Positions 11,061 to 24,040 are shown, counted from the first letter of the stretch. The stretch is 64,000 nucleotides of DNA from Chionis minor (GCA_013398295.1 VZSF01000109.1:262885-326884), one strand, 5' to 3'. Numbers and translations are program-made. The notes: a model not told the origin generated them from the sequence alone.

Positions 11061-14000
11061 GCAGAGGGATATTGAGGGTTGTGTTCACTGGAACAGTTTT
11101 CAGATCTGATTTAGAAATATTTGGAGGGTAGAGGCCACGTTAGTGTCTTGAGTGAAAATGTGCGATCACACGGACAGTGTCTTACAAATAGGTGCAAGAC
11201 AGTGGGGTGAGATGAAAAGAGAAAGCGTGCTCTGGAAAAACAGGGTGATGTCTCATTGTGAGAGTCATGTTGAAAATATTGTAAGTCTGATTTCTCCTTA
11301 TACTTCTTTTAAAAATGTTATTTAAAATTCTTACTCTTTATTCCTGATTAATGGCAGATGTTCCCAAAGTACCCTTAGTTTCTTCCTTAATCTCTTTTCA
11401 AGGAGTAGGAACAACTTAGTTGGATGCTCTTCAAGTTGATTCTGAATGTTTCTAGGGAGAAATTAATGATTTCATCACAGATGTTGAGAGGAGGAGAAAT
11501 AATTTAAAGTAATTAATTTTGCCTGTGTAAAATTTTCCCTTCAGATGAATCTTGATAAAACTACCCAGTTTTAATTTCCTAATTTAAGTGTCATTTTGGT
11601 GTACATGTTTGAACAGGTGCCACATTTCACACAGGACATAGCTGCATTTCAGTAATTATGAGAAATTATTTGTTTGTTGTTTTAAAATTAAATTGTGAAA
11701 CATTTAAACACAAGCATGAATGACAATATAAATGGAAGTCATCATCTCTACCAGTTTAGCCTTGCCAAATAGACGTGCTGCTGGCAGATAGATACATGAA
11801 ACCTTTTAAAAAGGGGGTCTATTCTGAAAAGAATTCCTCTTGTTTTATTTTGTTAATTTACATTTTAATTTTTTAAAACTACCACTCCAAGGTGGTGGGG
11901 TTTTTTTCCCCCATCGGTGTCTTAAGACTAAATTTACTCTTTTTAAAATAATATAAATCAAAAGATATGACTGCTATTTGTCAGCTGTGTTATTTGGGGT
12001 CAAGTTGTGCCTGTGATTCATACTTTTAACTCTCTGTGGGCGCATGCTTATTCTGATACATGGGCTTTTACCTGCATCTTTCTCCCTGCACCCCCAAAAT
12101 CTTAATTTTTTGTCTTTTTGACTAGATAATCAGACTACTGTGCTGCTTATAGCCACAGTGCTGTTGCTGTTTCAGGGTGAGCTAGGAGATGTTTTCAGCA
12201 CTAATTTAGATATATTTCTTCTTTATCTCTGGAATATCAAAGTTCAGTCTTTAGTATTCTGCTACTTTAAACTGTAACCCATCCATGTCTGATGCCTATA
12301 AGAAAGAAATCTCTTGGATCCTGTTTAAAGGAAGGAAATGACAGTGTGAAAAAAAAAAATAAAAAGAAATGTATTTCCTTGCTCACAGGTAAATATTATG
12401 CAAAGAAGTCTTTAGGCACGTATTCCTACTAAAAATCTTACTTCTTTTGGAAAGATCTGTCAGTTTCCACTGGACCTATTGCCACCATCTCCCGGCTTCT
12501 TTTGAAGTTTGCTCGCCACACACATTCTTCTCTCTCTTTTCACCAGGGACTGGAACAGTTTGCTCCCTCTGGTCATGTGTTTTTTCCTGATGGTAGCCAG
12601 ACGTTTCTCATTCAGTAGCTCCTCCTTGCTTTCTCTGGGAGTTTTATTATAATCTTTTGTTTGTACCCTGTCTTTTTCATAGCATTTTATTCTGTTCATT
12701 TCCAGCCAACTGTCTCTTTTAATTTAATTACTTGTAATCAGAAGCAAAACTGAGTCAGATCTCAAAGCGAGAGTGTTGTCATGATCTCAGGAGGAGGTAG
12801 CAATATCACTTATTCCTGGAGATAGCATGGCAGAAGCCTGGAGGTGCTGATTCATACTCAGGCAAGATATGACAGTTGCTCCTGGCAGAGTCGCTCCCAG
12901 TGATTTTGTGTACCTGTGGACACAGTGGAGAAGGAAGCTGGACGTGACAATGCTTAGGGTTTCCCTATTGGTAGTGAAAATAAATAAGTTAATAGTATCA
13001 TATGGCCAGTGCAAGACAGCAGTTGTTCAATAAGTCTTCTATCCAGTGCCAGTGAACGCTCCAGGACAGGAAGAACTACTGCTTTGCTGGGGGCAGTAGA
13101 TTTGCTGTCTCTCCTCGGTGTGAGGAGTGCCAGCTGGCCTTCTGAGTGCAGCTGTTTACCTAAAACAGTGGTAATATGATCATGTTCAGTGACAGAAAAT
13201 GGCTGCGTAGCCTGACCTCTCACTCAGGGCGCTGATGTAAGGTGCACAACACGTTGATTGCAAAGAGTAAAAAATTCTCTTATCTGTTCTAATGCTCTGC
13301 ACATTTGGCTCAGCATCTGAACATTCTTTCAGTGTACCAGCCTGTAATACAAATGCCCCAATTAAAATTTAACACTTCAGAATACAGGAAAATTAATGGT
13401 TTCTTTCCTCCCTCCCCGTAGGTACTCATTAACAATATTTTGCTATACCTGACATTCTACTTCTTGTAGGCCTTTTCCAAGAACAATTCTGTAGCAGCCC
13501 ATCTGTTTTATTTTGGTGATTCACAGCTAACGTATGCCATGATCAGCTAAAAAGGCAGGAGAGGAAGAAGTTTGCTTATTTTTGTTGCCTTGCCCTTGAT
13601 GCTTCAGTTGGAGTCAGAGAGTCTCTTTATGAAAGAACCACAGAGCACACCTAGAAAATTTCTAGAATTTAAGAGAGGCAGGCAGAGAAAGGGGGACAAG
13701 CTTTACGGAAGCCACGGTGTAAGCAGAGATTGGTAGCATCTTTGGAAAAACAAATGCTGAACAGAGTTCTCCAAGGTGGTAAAGACCTTCCTTGGGGACC
13801 AGGTAAAAGCTGTTGCAACCCAGGAAGTTGCTTCAGCTTGCTGAGAAAAGGGTTCAAAGGAAACGATGGATTGTGTAAAGAGAGAGTGGGAAAGGGGAGA
13901 TGCTTATGAATGCTTATTTTGTCTCATCTAGCTGTTGTAGTTTTCAGTGTTTCAAAAGTTACCTTGTCCTGGTTTTAGAAAACACCTAGTGCATAAGTCT

Positions 14001-14438
14001 TTTGATGACAACCACTGTAAGAGGTGCAAACTGTCTCCTGTTGAATTCTGAATCCCATTCCCAGTATCTACTGCTTTAATTTAAATTTTTTGAGCCTTTT
14101 GGTTGTTCTCTAGCTTGAAAATACCTATTTTAGACTAGAGGAGGGGAAATGAGTTGCCTGCATCACGGAGGCCTTGGTACATATATGCACTTGGTGCTAC
14201 AATCTTTCTGTGGCCGATTACTTTCCTTTGCTCAAAATGTGTTTACTGTAAAGCCTCTCCATACCTGGGGTTGGTGAGTACATGGAATAGTTTTGTGGGG
14301 AAATCTGCTTTCAAAAGAAAGAAGGCGTTTTACATTTACAAAGGCATTCACACAGTGCCTTCAATGACATTTGTTGGCATAATCATGGCAGAATTGCTGT
14401 CATCTAATTTCTTATTGCTTTAATAATTCTGTCTTCAG

Positions 14439-14618
14439 ATTCACACTTCTCTAATTAATGGACGGCCTAGTGCTGATGATCCTTCACATGTATTACTGGA
14501 ATTCACCTCTGCTCGCTTTATTCGCCTGAGATTTCAGAGGATACGAACACTAAATGCTGACTTAATGATGTTCGCACACAAAGATCCAAATGAAATTGAT
14601 CCCATCGTTACAAGGAGG
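14439..14618 (+). CDS. LAMA2: LAMA2 coding exon (human exon 5 equivalent): LN domain, C-terminal part
   Basis: Laminin alpha-2 is the long chain of laminin-211/221, secreted into the basement membrane of muscle, nerve and other tissues; its LN domain drives polymerisation of the laminin network. This 180-bp exon encodes 60 residues starting IHTSLINGRPSADD and ending DPIVTRR, a strongly conserved part of the LN domain. It is flanked by gtcttcag at 14438 and gtaagt from 14619; phase is 0 at both ends. I call LAMA2 rather than LAMA1 because ADLMMFAHKDP matches my recollection of LAMA2, while LAMA1 differs here. No stop or frameshift is present. Confidence 0.96.
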
Positions 14619-16739
14619 GTAAGTTCTGTCAAGACAGTAGAAATGCATGTGTAGAAGTTCTCTTACACTTGTAAATGCTGTACCCGCCTTTGTTTGACAT
14701 AGGAAATTTTGGGAGGTGATGAGTAACTCTTGTTATTTGTCAAAATCCTAGTGTTAGAGGATTCCCTGTTCACAGAATTTTGTTATCTTCTCCATAGCAG
14801 AACTAACAGTTTTATGTTTTCTCCTTATTGGCATTACTAATGTACATAACAAGCTTATTAACATAAGCACACAGCTCCTTTGTAAACATTTGGATGCAGG
14901 TAATTGGCAAATGGTTGCTGTTAAATAATGTCCTCTTGCCTCTTATGCTCAATCCTTTGCTGTCTTTAGGATTCCTTGAAGACTCACTCTGAGTAGACTT
15001 TCTACTAGTGGAACTATGAGTAGTAGTAGTGCCTGAATGCAACCCTTCTAGCATTATTGTATGATTTTTGCTAACACTAAAAATTTTACATTATGCTTTA
15101 GCTTAAAAGAATGGAAGCAGCACTCAAACTCCCAACATACCCCTGTCTTCTCCACTGTTCCTTGTGTGTGCACACCCCAATCTCTTCTTTCCGCAATCTG
15201 TACTTTTTTGCTATGCCACATCTCCCTGTTTTCTTGCTGCTCAAATGTGTGTTATTCTATTTTTCCTCTGATTTTTTTTACCATGTTTTTTCTTTCTGCT
15301 CCCTTTCTCTTTCTGTTGGTCATCTTATTTTTCTTTCGGAAATTTGTTTAGAGTACCACTATAGTAATTCCTGTTATGAAGGGACAGTATGGTTATTCTT
15401 GGCTTTAATTAATGTCATTTATCAATTGTGGATAACTGCAAAGAAAATTTGCCTGTTTTGTTCCACATTTTTGGTTCCCATTTTTCCTTCCAAATACATA
15501 GAGTGCTGGCTATTTCTGAAGTTTTGGAATCGGCCAGAAACTCTTCCAGTTGAGCACAGTTATTGCAGCCTCACTAATCATGGAAACTGTATTTATGGAA
15601 GGGTGCACATTTAATAATTTGATTCTGAGTGGAAACACAAAATTCAATCTAGGTAAGAACCCAGGTCACACTTTAAAAATCCCTGTATACTCATTAAAAT
15701 CTAGCACAGGATGATCCACAGATTTCTCAAACCAACAAAGAATGATACCAACTTCTGTATGGTATCTTCCCACGAGGCTGTCCTCAGAGAACTAAGGAGC
15801 AACTGAAACTTGCCATCCTTGTCTCGCTTTCCCTATAGAAGGCATTAGACTAGCCACTGTTTCACAAAACGGGAAAAAAGGCTAGCCACAAATGATGCAT
15901 TTTCTGTGTGGCAGAAGGTTAACTGAGTTATATGATTTCCCATTTTGTTTGATATGCTCATTAATAATCTGAAAAATTAATAATCTGAATTTGTGAATAT
16001 CTCGTTTGTTTTGATTAGCCAATTGTTAGGATGTTACAGGACCCTTGCCAAGGCAGATTAAAATGGACAAGATGACACGTGACATTCATTTTACATAGAA
16101 GTCATAATACATGATTATAAATATCTTTCTATCCTTCTTTCTGGATATGGCTATTAATCCCCACCAAATTAAAAACAGAAATAGTCAAATGGCAGAGCAA
16201 CAGGTCAAAAGTTATGTACATCTCAATAATGAAGATTATTCCATAGTCATTCAAAAGGCCAGTATTGAAAAACAGTTCTTTCTAAAGTCCAGTGAATGCC
16301 CAAGTAAGACCCAGCTAAGGTGAACAAAAGTGTTTCTTTCTTAGTTTTTGTTCTAGCCTTTCTCTGCTCCCCATCATCATGTCTTTTCCTTTTCATGTGT
16401 TCTGAAGGGAATAAATTCTACAGCATTTGCCTTTTCATTATCCAGTGTGCATATAGCTTTTTCCTGCGCTTGTGTTTGGTGTGTGCGGTGTATAAATTGA
16501 CATGGTTCTTGTGACTTCAAACAAATGGAACTGTGCCAATTTATACTCTTTCTTTCACTAAGCCTGAATCTGTTGATCAAGACGCAGCTTGGATTATTAC
16601 AGTGTCTGCTATATTTGTAATAGATCAAAAAAAGAAATAAAAGAGGACCTGACAGTTTTGTCACCAGAAATGAATTCAGCAGCTTGCCACCTGCATTTTA
16701 CAATCCATTTAGCAGTTCAATTTCTGTTTTGTCTTACAG
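14619..16739 (+). other. LAMA2: LAMA2 intron (human intron 5 equivalent)
   Basis: This 2.1 kb intron has a gtaagt donor and a gtcttacag acceptor. It is AT-rich, with pyrimidine-rich stretches around 15180-15350. I see no recognisable gene or mobile element in it; the open frames here do not resemble known proteins. Confidence 0.9.
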
Positions 16740-16829
16740 TATTACTATTCTATAAAAGATATCTCTGTTGGAGGCATGTGTATATGCTCAGGCCATGCGA
16801 AGGCGTGTCCGCTGGATCCAGTGACCAAT
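16740..16829 (+). CDS. LAMA2: LAMA2 coding exon (human exon 6 equivalent): end of LN, start of LE1
   Basis: This 90-bp exon (30 codons, phase 0/0) encodes [14 protein letters not shown], the end of the LN domain, and then the first cysteines of LE module 1 ([17 protein letters not shown]). The borders are cttacag before 16740 and gtatgt from 16830. Its length equals the human exon as I remember it. One residue is unusual: the laminin alpha consensus is Cys-Tyr-Gly-His, but the codon here is TCA (Ser) at 16788-16790. Confidence 0.96.
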
Positions 16830-19057
16830 GTATGTATTTTTTTATTTTAATGAGGGTGGAACATAAGGAAAAATCTTGGTATTCTTCAGAGTTCGATGAA
16901 TTTATGTCTGTTCTTCACCCAGAAGAACAGTCAGAAGCAATGCCAGGATAAAACTGTGCTGGCAACCAGAATAATGAACATTCATAAAATGTCAGCAGAG
17001 GCCTTCTCTGAAATGAAAGACTAGGTTTCAGGTAATTCACTCCTAGGAACAATAGACATTTGGGTTACATTATGTAGCTGTAGAGGTGAGCACTAACAGT
17101 CAATCTTTCTTTTTCTTGTTGATATTAATCAAGGTGTTTCCTAAACAACTGTCAAGTATTTAATCGATACTTGTGAACAAATTATGTCTCTAGAATGGTG
17201 CATTTACTATGCAGGAAATATTAATTGAGTCATCACTTGAGCTAGTCTAGAAAATCATGAGCTGTTTATAATTTCTTCCAACTTGTAGCTTCCTTTTCAC
17301 ACCAGTAATAAATGCATAACCAATACAATTGAAGTATAGAAATATAATTTGTTACTGATGGTTCAAATCAATACAGATGCACGCACACATTATCACTAAT
17401 GCAGAATTTCCAATCTACTATTATTACCAATGTGCTACAATGTGGCTTCTCTTCATGTACTATTCACTTAAGTAGTAGTTTTGTAGAATTTAACAGAAAA
17501 TCTTGTTTGTATGTGACATTAAACCATTGTGTAGGAACTGATAAAAATCCAGAACACAAAACAAACTTGAAGAAATTTTACAGAGAATGCATTTACAGTT
17601 CTAAGCAGTTTCCATGGGTCCTTGTCAAAATTTTACAAACTCCTTGGTCTAATCCTTCTAAGCCTTTTCTGTGATGATGTGTATAGCAAGCGTTGGAACT
17701 ATTCTTTCAGATGGCCTTAGGTATCAAACTGCAGCATTGTCTCAGTGCCATCTGTTAGGATTGAGCCTACCTCAGAAAGTAAATGATGTTAATCTGATTA
17801 ATACATACTTCAAATAATTTGGTTGCTCGATAAAATAAGGGCATTTTGACAAGTGTGGTATCTTGTTTTGCAAGATGACAAATATGTATTTGTTGTCTGA
17901 CCAGTATGAAAAATAGCATAAGTGTAACAACTCAAGCCGTAAGAGATTTAGAGTATTTGGTTTAGCTCTCCAGGGTTCCTCTTTAGACTGAGCCATACCA
18001 AAATAAGTAGGCTTTGGCTTATAAACGTCATGACCCCAGTTGTTAGCACAATGAAACTTTCCCCTAGCATTACAAAGAACAAACTTGCTTGAATTTACTG
18101 CCTTGCTTTTCCGAAGCATTCCTTAACTTAATCTTGTTTTGCAAGATTTACGCGTTGTCCTGTGAGCCACAGAATTTCTGCAGGCTAGCTTGCTGCTTTG
18201 ACTTTGAATGGCTTCACAAGGGCCACAGAGAATCCCCTCTACAGAATAATTGTTGGGAAGGCAATTTTTTGCTCCTAATTTCTCCATACTACTGTTTCTT
18301 TTATCTTTTCCAAGCTGCTTCTGTGTCTCAGAGATTTTGAATATTCCCTACAGCAATATTTTCATGCTGGGACTCAGGTGATCTGCTGGGGAACTGAAAG
18401 GCCACCAGAAGGGTGGTACTGCTCTCATCTCCTGTTAGTTTAAAGACTTCCACTATCCCTCATGTAGAATTAGTTGTGCAGTTGGAAGGTTACATGATGA
18501 GTTGACTCATCCAGTAAAAAAATGCTAAAGTTAAAAGAAAAGTCAATTTTTAATGGACTAATGCCAAAAGAATTGATTTCACTCTGCAGCTGCAGGATTG
18601 CTACATTTAAGGGAAGGGTAGAGATTGACTCACCCCTTCTAGTGCAAGCTCGCTGTCAGATCCGTTTTCCTGTAATACGAAGCTGTACCTGAGGGCTACC
18701 AGCACTTTGGCTTATTTGCTGTAATGGGGAGCTTTCATTCTCCCATCCTTATTTCTTCAGCCAGTTGCAATTAGATTTTCCTATGTTCTTAGATTCTCCT
18801 TAGATTCTCTGGCCAACTATCTTCCTTTGCACCGTGGCTGTTTTCTTAAAATAGAGCTATAGAAGTTAAATGCACTCTTTTGTCTCTCACTTGGTGAAGG
18901 CAGGGTACATAAATGAATAAAAATGAATAAACAGAGGAATTAGAGAGTATAGCCATACGTAGTGTTTTCATAATTTGAACTGGAATGCAGATTATGTACA
19001 TGGACAGATTCTTCAAATCATCACATTGTGTAAATATTTGTTTTTCTTTTAAATTAG
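16830..19057 (+). other. LAMA2: LAMA2 intron (human intron 6 equivalent)
   Basis: This 2.2 kb intron has a gtatgt donor and an acceptor ttaaattag just before the next exon. The acceptor's polypyrimidine tract (tttgtttttctttt) is good. I found no identifiable repeat family or gene in it. Confidence 0.9.
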
Positions 19058-19175
19058 AAATCCATCTGTCAGTGTGAGCACAACACATGCGGAGAGACAT
19101 GTGATCGGTGTTGTCCTGGTTTCAATCAGAAGCCTTGGCATGCTGGCACTTTCCTGGTTAAGCATGAATGTGAAC
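19058..19175 (+). CDS. LAMA2: LAMA2 coding exon (human exon 7 equivalent): LE module 1
   Basis: This 118-bp exon enters in phase 0 and leaves in phase 1. It encodes [20 protein letters not shown] and continues to FLVKHECE, completing most of LE module 1 with its closely spaced cysteines and the CEHNTCG signature of laminin EGF-like repeats. The last base C joins CA of the next exon to make Pro. The donor is gtaagt from 19176. LE modules form the rod-like short arm that separates the LN domain from the laminin IV domain. The human exon is the same length as I recall. Confidence 0.97.
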
Positions 19176-20757
19176 GTAAGTTGAAAGTGGTACAGATGAG
19201 GTTTATTGCAACTGCTGGTGAAAACTGAAATCAGATGCTACATGATTTTGCAATTCATTTTATTTCTAACCACATTTATTTATGCGTCAGTTGCTGTTCA
19301 CTTACTTAGGTTGGCTCAGGAAAGTTAACAGAACAATTACTTGTAGTTTTGTAGATTTATTGTACTCAGAATATTTTAGTGTAACATGCTGATATTGGTG
19401 GAATACTACATAACAACATCATTTTGACTTGTTCAATTTTTATAATTGTGGTGGGTTTGTTCTGATAAAATGACAGGACTGCGTCCTGATAAGTAAAGAT
19501 TCTTTTTTATAGATTTTCCTTTATACTAAAATTTAATGGCGTGATTTTTGTATAAATGACACTTTTGTATATTATAATCTTGAGCCTTGATGAAACAAAA
19601 TATTTTTACGTGATCAATATATCTAGTTTTCCGGAATGGAATGAAAACATACCTTGAAATATCACCTTCCCACAGGGTGGGAATTTAAGGTCCAAAGGTC
19701 CCATACCACTTACATTTCTGAACATAATAAAATCTAGTCCTCCATTACATGTAACTGTTTATTCACTTGTAGGATTGCAGATATGATTTTAACATGAGGG
19801 TTTAAAAATAAATAAAAAGAAACAGATATCCCTATATTAAAAGTAATAATTACTTATTTGTGTCCTATAAACTCTGGTCACAGAGGTCTTTGTTTCAGTA
19901 GGGACTGTGTCTGCACTGGGAATTCATTCTGGAATGAAATCAGGGTACATTTATCTTCATGTTTAATTTTTAAGAGACTCTTCTTATGCCCTATTCAGTG
20001 AATTGTTCTACTTTCATGGTGGAAACTGTTCCCTGGGATCTGATTCAGATGTGAGGAGAATGACTTCCTGCAATGTCGACAAGCTTTGAATTTCTCTTCA
20101 TGTGGAAATGAATGTTTTACTTCCACAGGAGAAAGGAGAGAGTGAGCTACCTCAGTTTCACAGCAACAGATTATTAGATTAGCTCTCCTGCATGGGACCT
20201 GAAGCCTAAGAGTTCAAATCTGAACTTCTAAAGAAGTTTTCAGATTCCGAATCTCATTGTTCTGAACCAGTTCTTATATTCATATGTGCGTATCAAGTGT
20301 TTTCAGGATGCCTTTCAGCTTTCCTGGAAATTATTTCCATTTACTCATATCATTCTGTTGCTTTTCTTGTAATTTCTTTTGTATTTTAAATTAGCTGACC
20401 CTTTTATGAACCATATGTGTGTGCAACCACCAAAGGTTTCTGGACTGTCAATTTAAACAGAAAAAGCCCTCTAAAACAAAACAGGAAGAACATAATTAGG
20501 CTATGTCTGTCAACTTCCACACTTCTCCAGGCAAAACATTGAGAAAAAAGTACAATATACAGAATTCCAGGCTGCATTTGTGATGGGACCACATCAGTTG
20601 TCACAGATGAAGTAGTACGTTAACGCTTGGATGTGCTGTTTGTTACAATGTGTGCAGCCCCAATGATAAAACATTGAACAACTCTTTTTAACACCTCGGC
20701 ACCAGTGTGGCATCTCCAGCCGGAAAGTGCTCGTTAACGCAGTTCCTTCTCTTTTAG
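19176..20757 (+). other. LAMA2: LAMA2 intron (human intron 7 equivalent)
   Basis: This 1.6 kb intron has a gtaagt donor and a cttctcttttag acceptor. It is AT-rich, with no gene or clear mobile element recognised. Confidence 0.9.
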
Positions 20758-20936
20758 CATGCAACTGCCATGGGAAGACTGAAGAGTGTTACTATGATCA
20801 GGACGTTGCAGACAGAAATCAGAGTCTGAATGTCCATGGAGAATACATTGGGGGTGGAGTGTGCGTGAATTGTACAAGCCACACCAGTGGCATAAACTGC
20901 GAGACCTGCGTCGACGGTTACTTCAGACCTAAAGGG
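20758..20936 (+). CDS. LAMA2: LAMA2 coding exon (human exon 8 equivalent): LE module 2
   Basis: This 179-bp exon (phase 1 in, 0 out) encodes most of LE module 2. It starts PCNCHGKTEECYYDQDVADR, passes through EYIGGGVCVNC, and ends GYFRPKG. The GGGVC and GINCETC motifs are typical of the second LE module of laminin alpha chains. Potential N-glycosylation sites are seen at Asn-Gln-Ser and Asn-Cys-Thr. The borders are cttttag before 20758 and gtaaat from 20937. There is no frame break. Confidence 0.97.
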
Positions 20937-22343
20937 GTAAATGCCTGTTCTGTTCTCACTTCACCGTAAAGCCCGGTGTTCAAACCGTCACTTCAGCATG
21001 GGGAGTTAAGTTATTAAAAAGAGATGACACAGTTTGGGCTGGCATTTTATGAAGGTTAACTTCTAATTCTGACAGTGTAGCAGTTGCTTTTCACAGCTGG
21101 AAATCTGAAATATGAAAGTGAATTGTGCTAATATGATAGAATGCACTTGAGGTCAGGGCCTTCAGCTAGTATTTCAATTTAATTTGAAGGAGGATGTGGT
21201 CCTGTAAACAGAACTTTTGCCTCAGTAACGGATTTCAAGATTTGTTATCAAAGATCAAAGAAATATTGCTATTTTGATACTGGAAAAAGAGAGTCTGTAA
21301 TTTTTATTTTTTAAATGTAATATAGAATTAATAACCACTGAAATTCTATAGTGTCTCATGAATGCCTTTCATTTTCAGTGCAGTGGAAATTGTTTTTGTG
21401 TTTCATCATATAAGGCTGTATTTTCATCTAAGTTGAAGCTGTCAGAAGATGAATCTTATATGAGGTTGTATCGCTAGTATGGGCTGTGCCTGTGCTTTAG
21501 ACAGCTACACTGTTAGTGTGTGCTTGAATTCCTGATATTTTGTCTATATAGTTTCAGTTGGGTAAATCATGGCCTTCAGTCTGATTGGTTTTCAATCCTC
21601 AAACACGGAAAATATCAGCAAATAACAATAATTACATTCTCCCTAATATACTGGGTTTAGCCCGAGAGCTTGGGAAAAGCAGTACTGATCTCTTCAACAG
21701 CAGGGGTGCTTGGTTTTTTCCTCTGAATTAGTTTATCATCCAACTAAGAGGGATTTTATATGTGTGTGTGCATGTAGTGTATGTATAGTCTGTGTATATA
21801 CCTAGTTCATGCAGAACTTCTAGTTTATATTCCCAGTGTGATATTAGACTAAGGTTTAAGTTTCATTGAGGTAACCTTTGCAAGAACAAAAGGAACTTGT
21901 TGCATGGTCTAATGTTCACTTTTCTTCACTTACCATTTTCGTTCAGTTACTGACCAACGAACTTTAGTTAATTTTTTGAATTATGTTGACCAGAACAACT
22001 GAACTATTTGTCAATATTACTTTAGGTAGTGAATGCTTACAATCTACTTCACTATGTTTATTGATTTTAATTATACAAGGGTCTGTTATTATCTCTACAC
22101 CTGGTTTTTTTTCCGTTAAATACATATTTGTATCTAAATCACTTTGGTGTTTCTAAATAAAAATCCAAAATGTACCTTTAATGCCTAGACTGCACAGGCT
22201 AAGTTTGGCAACGATCTCACTTTTGCTAACGTGCAAGCTACCTACACAGAAGTTATTCTCTCCTACTTTTTGTTTAAGAAGTAAATAAAAGTATCTGATT
22301 ATTAAAGGTAAGATCTTGTTTTGTAATCTCTCTGTTTTCATAG
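20937..22343 (+). other. LAMA2: LAMA2 intron (human intron 8 equivalent)
   Basis: This 1.4 kb intron has a gtaaat donor, slightly weaker than the others, and a tttcatag acceptor. It contains a short (TG)-rich stretch near 21760-21800 and no recognisable gene or repeat family. Confidence 0.9.
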
Positions 22344-22443
22344 GTATTGCCAGACAGCCCAGATCCATGCCAACCATGTTCCTGTGATTCAAATGGGTCT
22401 TTACATGGTACCTGTATCAAAGATGAGAAACATGCAGAAGGAG
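22344..22443 (+). CDS. LAMA2: LAMA2 coding exon (human exon 9 equivalent): LE2-LE3 junction
   Basis: This 100-bp exon (phase 0 in, 1 out) encodes VLPDSPDPCQPCSCDSNGSL followed by HGTCIKDEKHAEG. It closes LE module 2 and opens LE module 3. The CQPC-CxC junction is the usual boundary between consecutive LE modules, and KDEKHA is shared with mammalian LAMA2. The acceptor is ttcatag before 22344 and the donor is gtaaga from 22444. The terminal G joins AT of the next exon to give Asp. Confidence 0.97.
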
Positions 22444-23248
22444 GTAAGATCCCTAAAAGATAGTGATGTTAAAGCTTAAGCTCAGCAATAGTCAAAGAAA
22501 AGCTGAATCATATATGTGATATCTCTTTTTAAAAAAAAATCACTTTTTAAAGAAAGTTTACTTTATGCAAACAATAATCCACCTGCATTCTTATGATACT
22601 TTTCTTTGGAAACTAGTTTTTATATTCCCAAATTTGCTGAGGCTTCTTTCAGATTCATGGCTTGAGAACCTGGGTACATTTGGAAGAGTATTCCCCATGG
22701 AATATATTGGAGAACTTTGGCTTTAAAGAGCTTTCTTCTTCTACAGCCAAGATTAAAATTGGTACAACCATAATGTTTTAATCGCTTTTTCTCCCTAAGC
22801 ATATTTCCATTTGAAAACTAGAAAAAAAATCTCTTTGAAAGGTGTCATATCGATGTGCCATTTATATTATTAAAGTAGGATTGCAAGCTGTTTACCATAG
22901 CCCCGCTAAAGCTGTCTTCATATAGAGAATAAACTGTGCCCCCGTGATCTGGAAACAGTGGTTTGCTGTATTTTTGTGGCTCTTTTGTTGGCAAACTTCT
23001 AAAAATACTGTAGGAAGATAACGACAAAACTCAAGGTCAGTTCTTAAGAGATGTTTAATTGGGCTACTTACAATCTATTGACAAGAGGTGTTGTAGCAAT
23101 GTTTTTTGAAATAGAGATCAATGGAACATAAAAGCAGCATAGCAGAGATGCAAATACAGGGCCCAGAGATGTAAAATCTATTCTTAAAAACCATGTACTG
23201 ATTACATCAGTTCAATAAAACGATACTGATTACTGTCACCGTGGTATA

Positions 23249-24040
23249 TATGGTGGGTTGACCTTCGCCAGCTGCAGCCGCCCACCCAGCCGCTCTCTCA
23301 CTGCCCTTCTCAGCAGGACAGGGGCGGAAAAGAAGATGAAGCAGCTCACAGGTCGTGGTGAAGACCAGGAGATTGCTTACCAATTACTGTCAGGGGCAAA
23401 ACAGACTCGGCTTGGGGAAAATTAATTTAACTTATTGCCAATTTAAATAGAATCCGATAGTGATAAGCAAAGACAAACATTAAAAAAGCACCTTCTTCCC
23501 CCACCTCATTTTTGTTTTGTTGTCAGGCTCAACCTCACTCCGTCATTCCCAACTCCTCTACCTCCTTCCCGCCTACTGCAAGTGGCGCAGGGGGACGGGG
23601 AATGGGGGTTGTGGTCATAACGCTTCCTCTCTGACACGCCTTTCTCCTCACGCTTTTCCCTGGCTCCAGCAAGGGTCCTTCACACAGGCTGCCATCCTTT
23701 AGGAAAAAAATCTACTCCACCATGGGTGTTGTTTCAGGAAATACCCACCTGTTCCCTCATGGGGTACTCCACGGTGTGCAGTGTGGATATCTGCTCTCCC
23801 ACGGCCTCCTCCAGGGGCTGCAGGGGAATCTCTGCTCCGGCGCCTGGAGCACCTCATCCCCCTCCTCCTCCTCTGACCCATCTGGCTGTGGGGCTGAGCT
23901 GTGTCCTGCGGTGGGTTGGTCAGAGCTGGCTGGAACCGGCTTTGTCCGGCTCAGGCCAGCCCCCACCGCTCCTCACAGAGGCCACCCTGCGGCCCCCGCT
24001 GCTGCCAGTGCCTGGGCATGGAGAGCCAGCACGGGCCATC
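23249..24040 (-). mobile_element. Avian ERV LTR, antisense, truncated
   Basis: On the + strand the element opens with the complement of an LTR 3' end (tatggtgggttgacc from 23249), followed by the complement of the 'caataaattaatttccccaag'-type R/U5 segment near 23405-23440. It then continues through a GC-rich body and the complement of the 5' LTR region near 23990-24015. It resembles the LTRs at 57239 and 62110 but is shorter in the body. No internal retroviral genes accompany it, so it is a solo LTR or fragment. Class III (ERVL-like) membership is my guess. The left-end TSD was not resolved. Confidence 0.72.

Larger units (their letters stand above)
1..14438 (+). other. LAMA2: LAMA2 intron upstream of first visible exon (3' part)
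   Basis: This is the 3' portion of the intron corresponding to human intron 4; it ends in a pyrimidine-containing acceptor (gtcttcag) at 14438. I looked for the preceding LN-domain exon and did not find it, so the intron probably starts before the window. Recognisable contents are an antisense LTR relic near 940-1262, CR1 LINE sequence between about 4950 and 10450, and a SINE-like tail near 10895-11060. I see nothing identifiable in about 1-930, 1270-4940, 5935-6465, 8665-9500 or 11065-14435 except low-complexity AT-rich DNA and an unexplained antisense ORF at 12460-12699. Confidence 0.85.

Noticed and set aside
15111..15614. 167-codon + strand ORF in the intron after the first exon
   Set aside because: It is Phe/Leu/Ser-rich from a T-rich stretch, without a recognisable domain or splice context. 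Chance is more likely.
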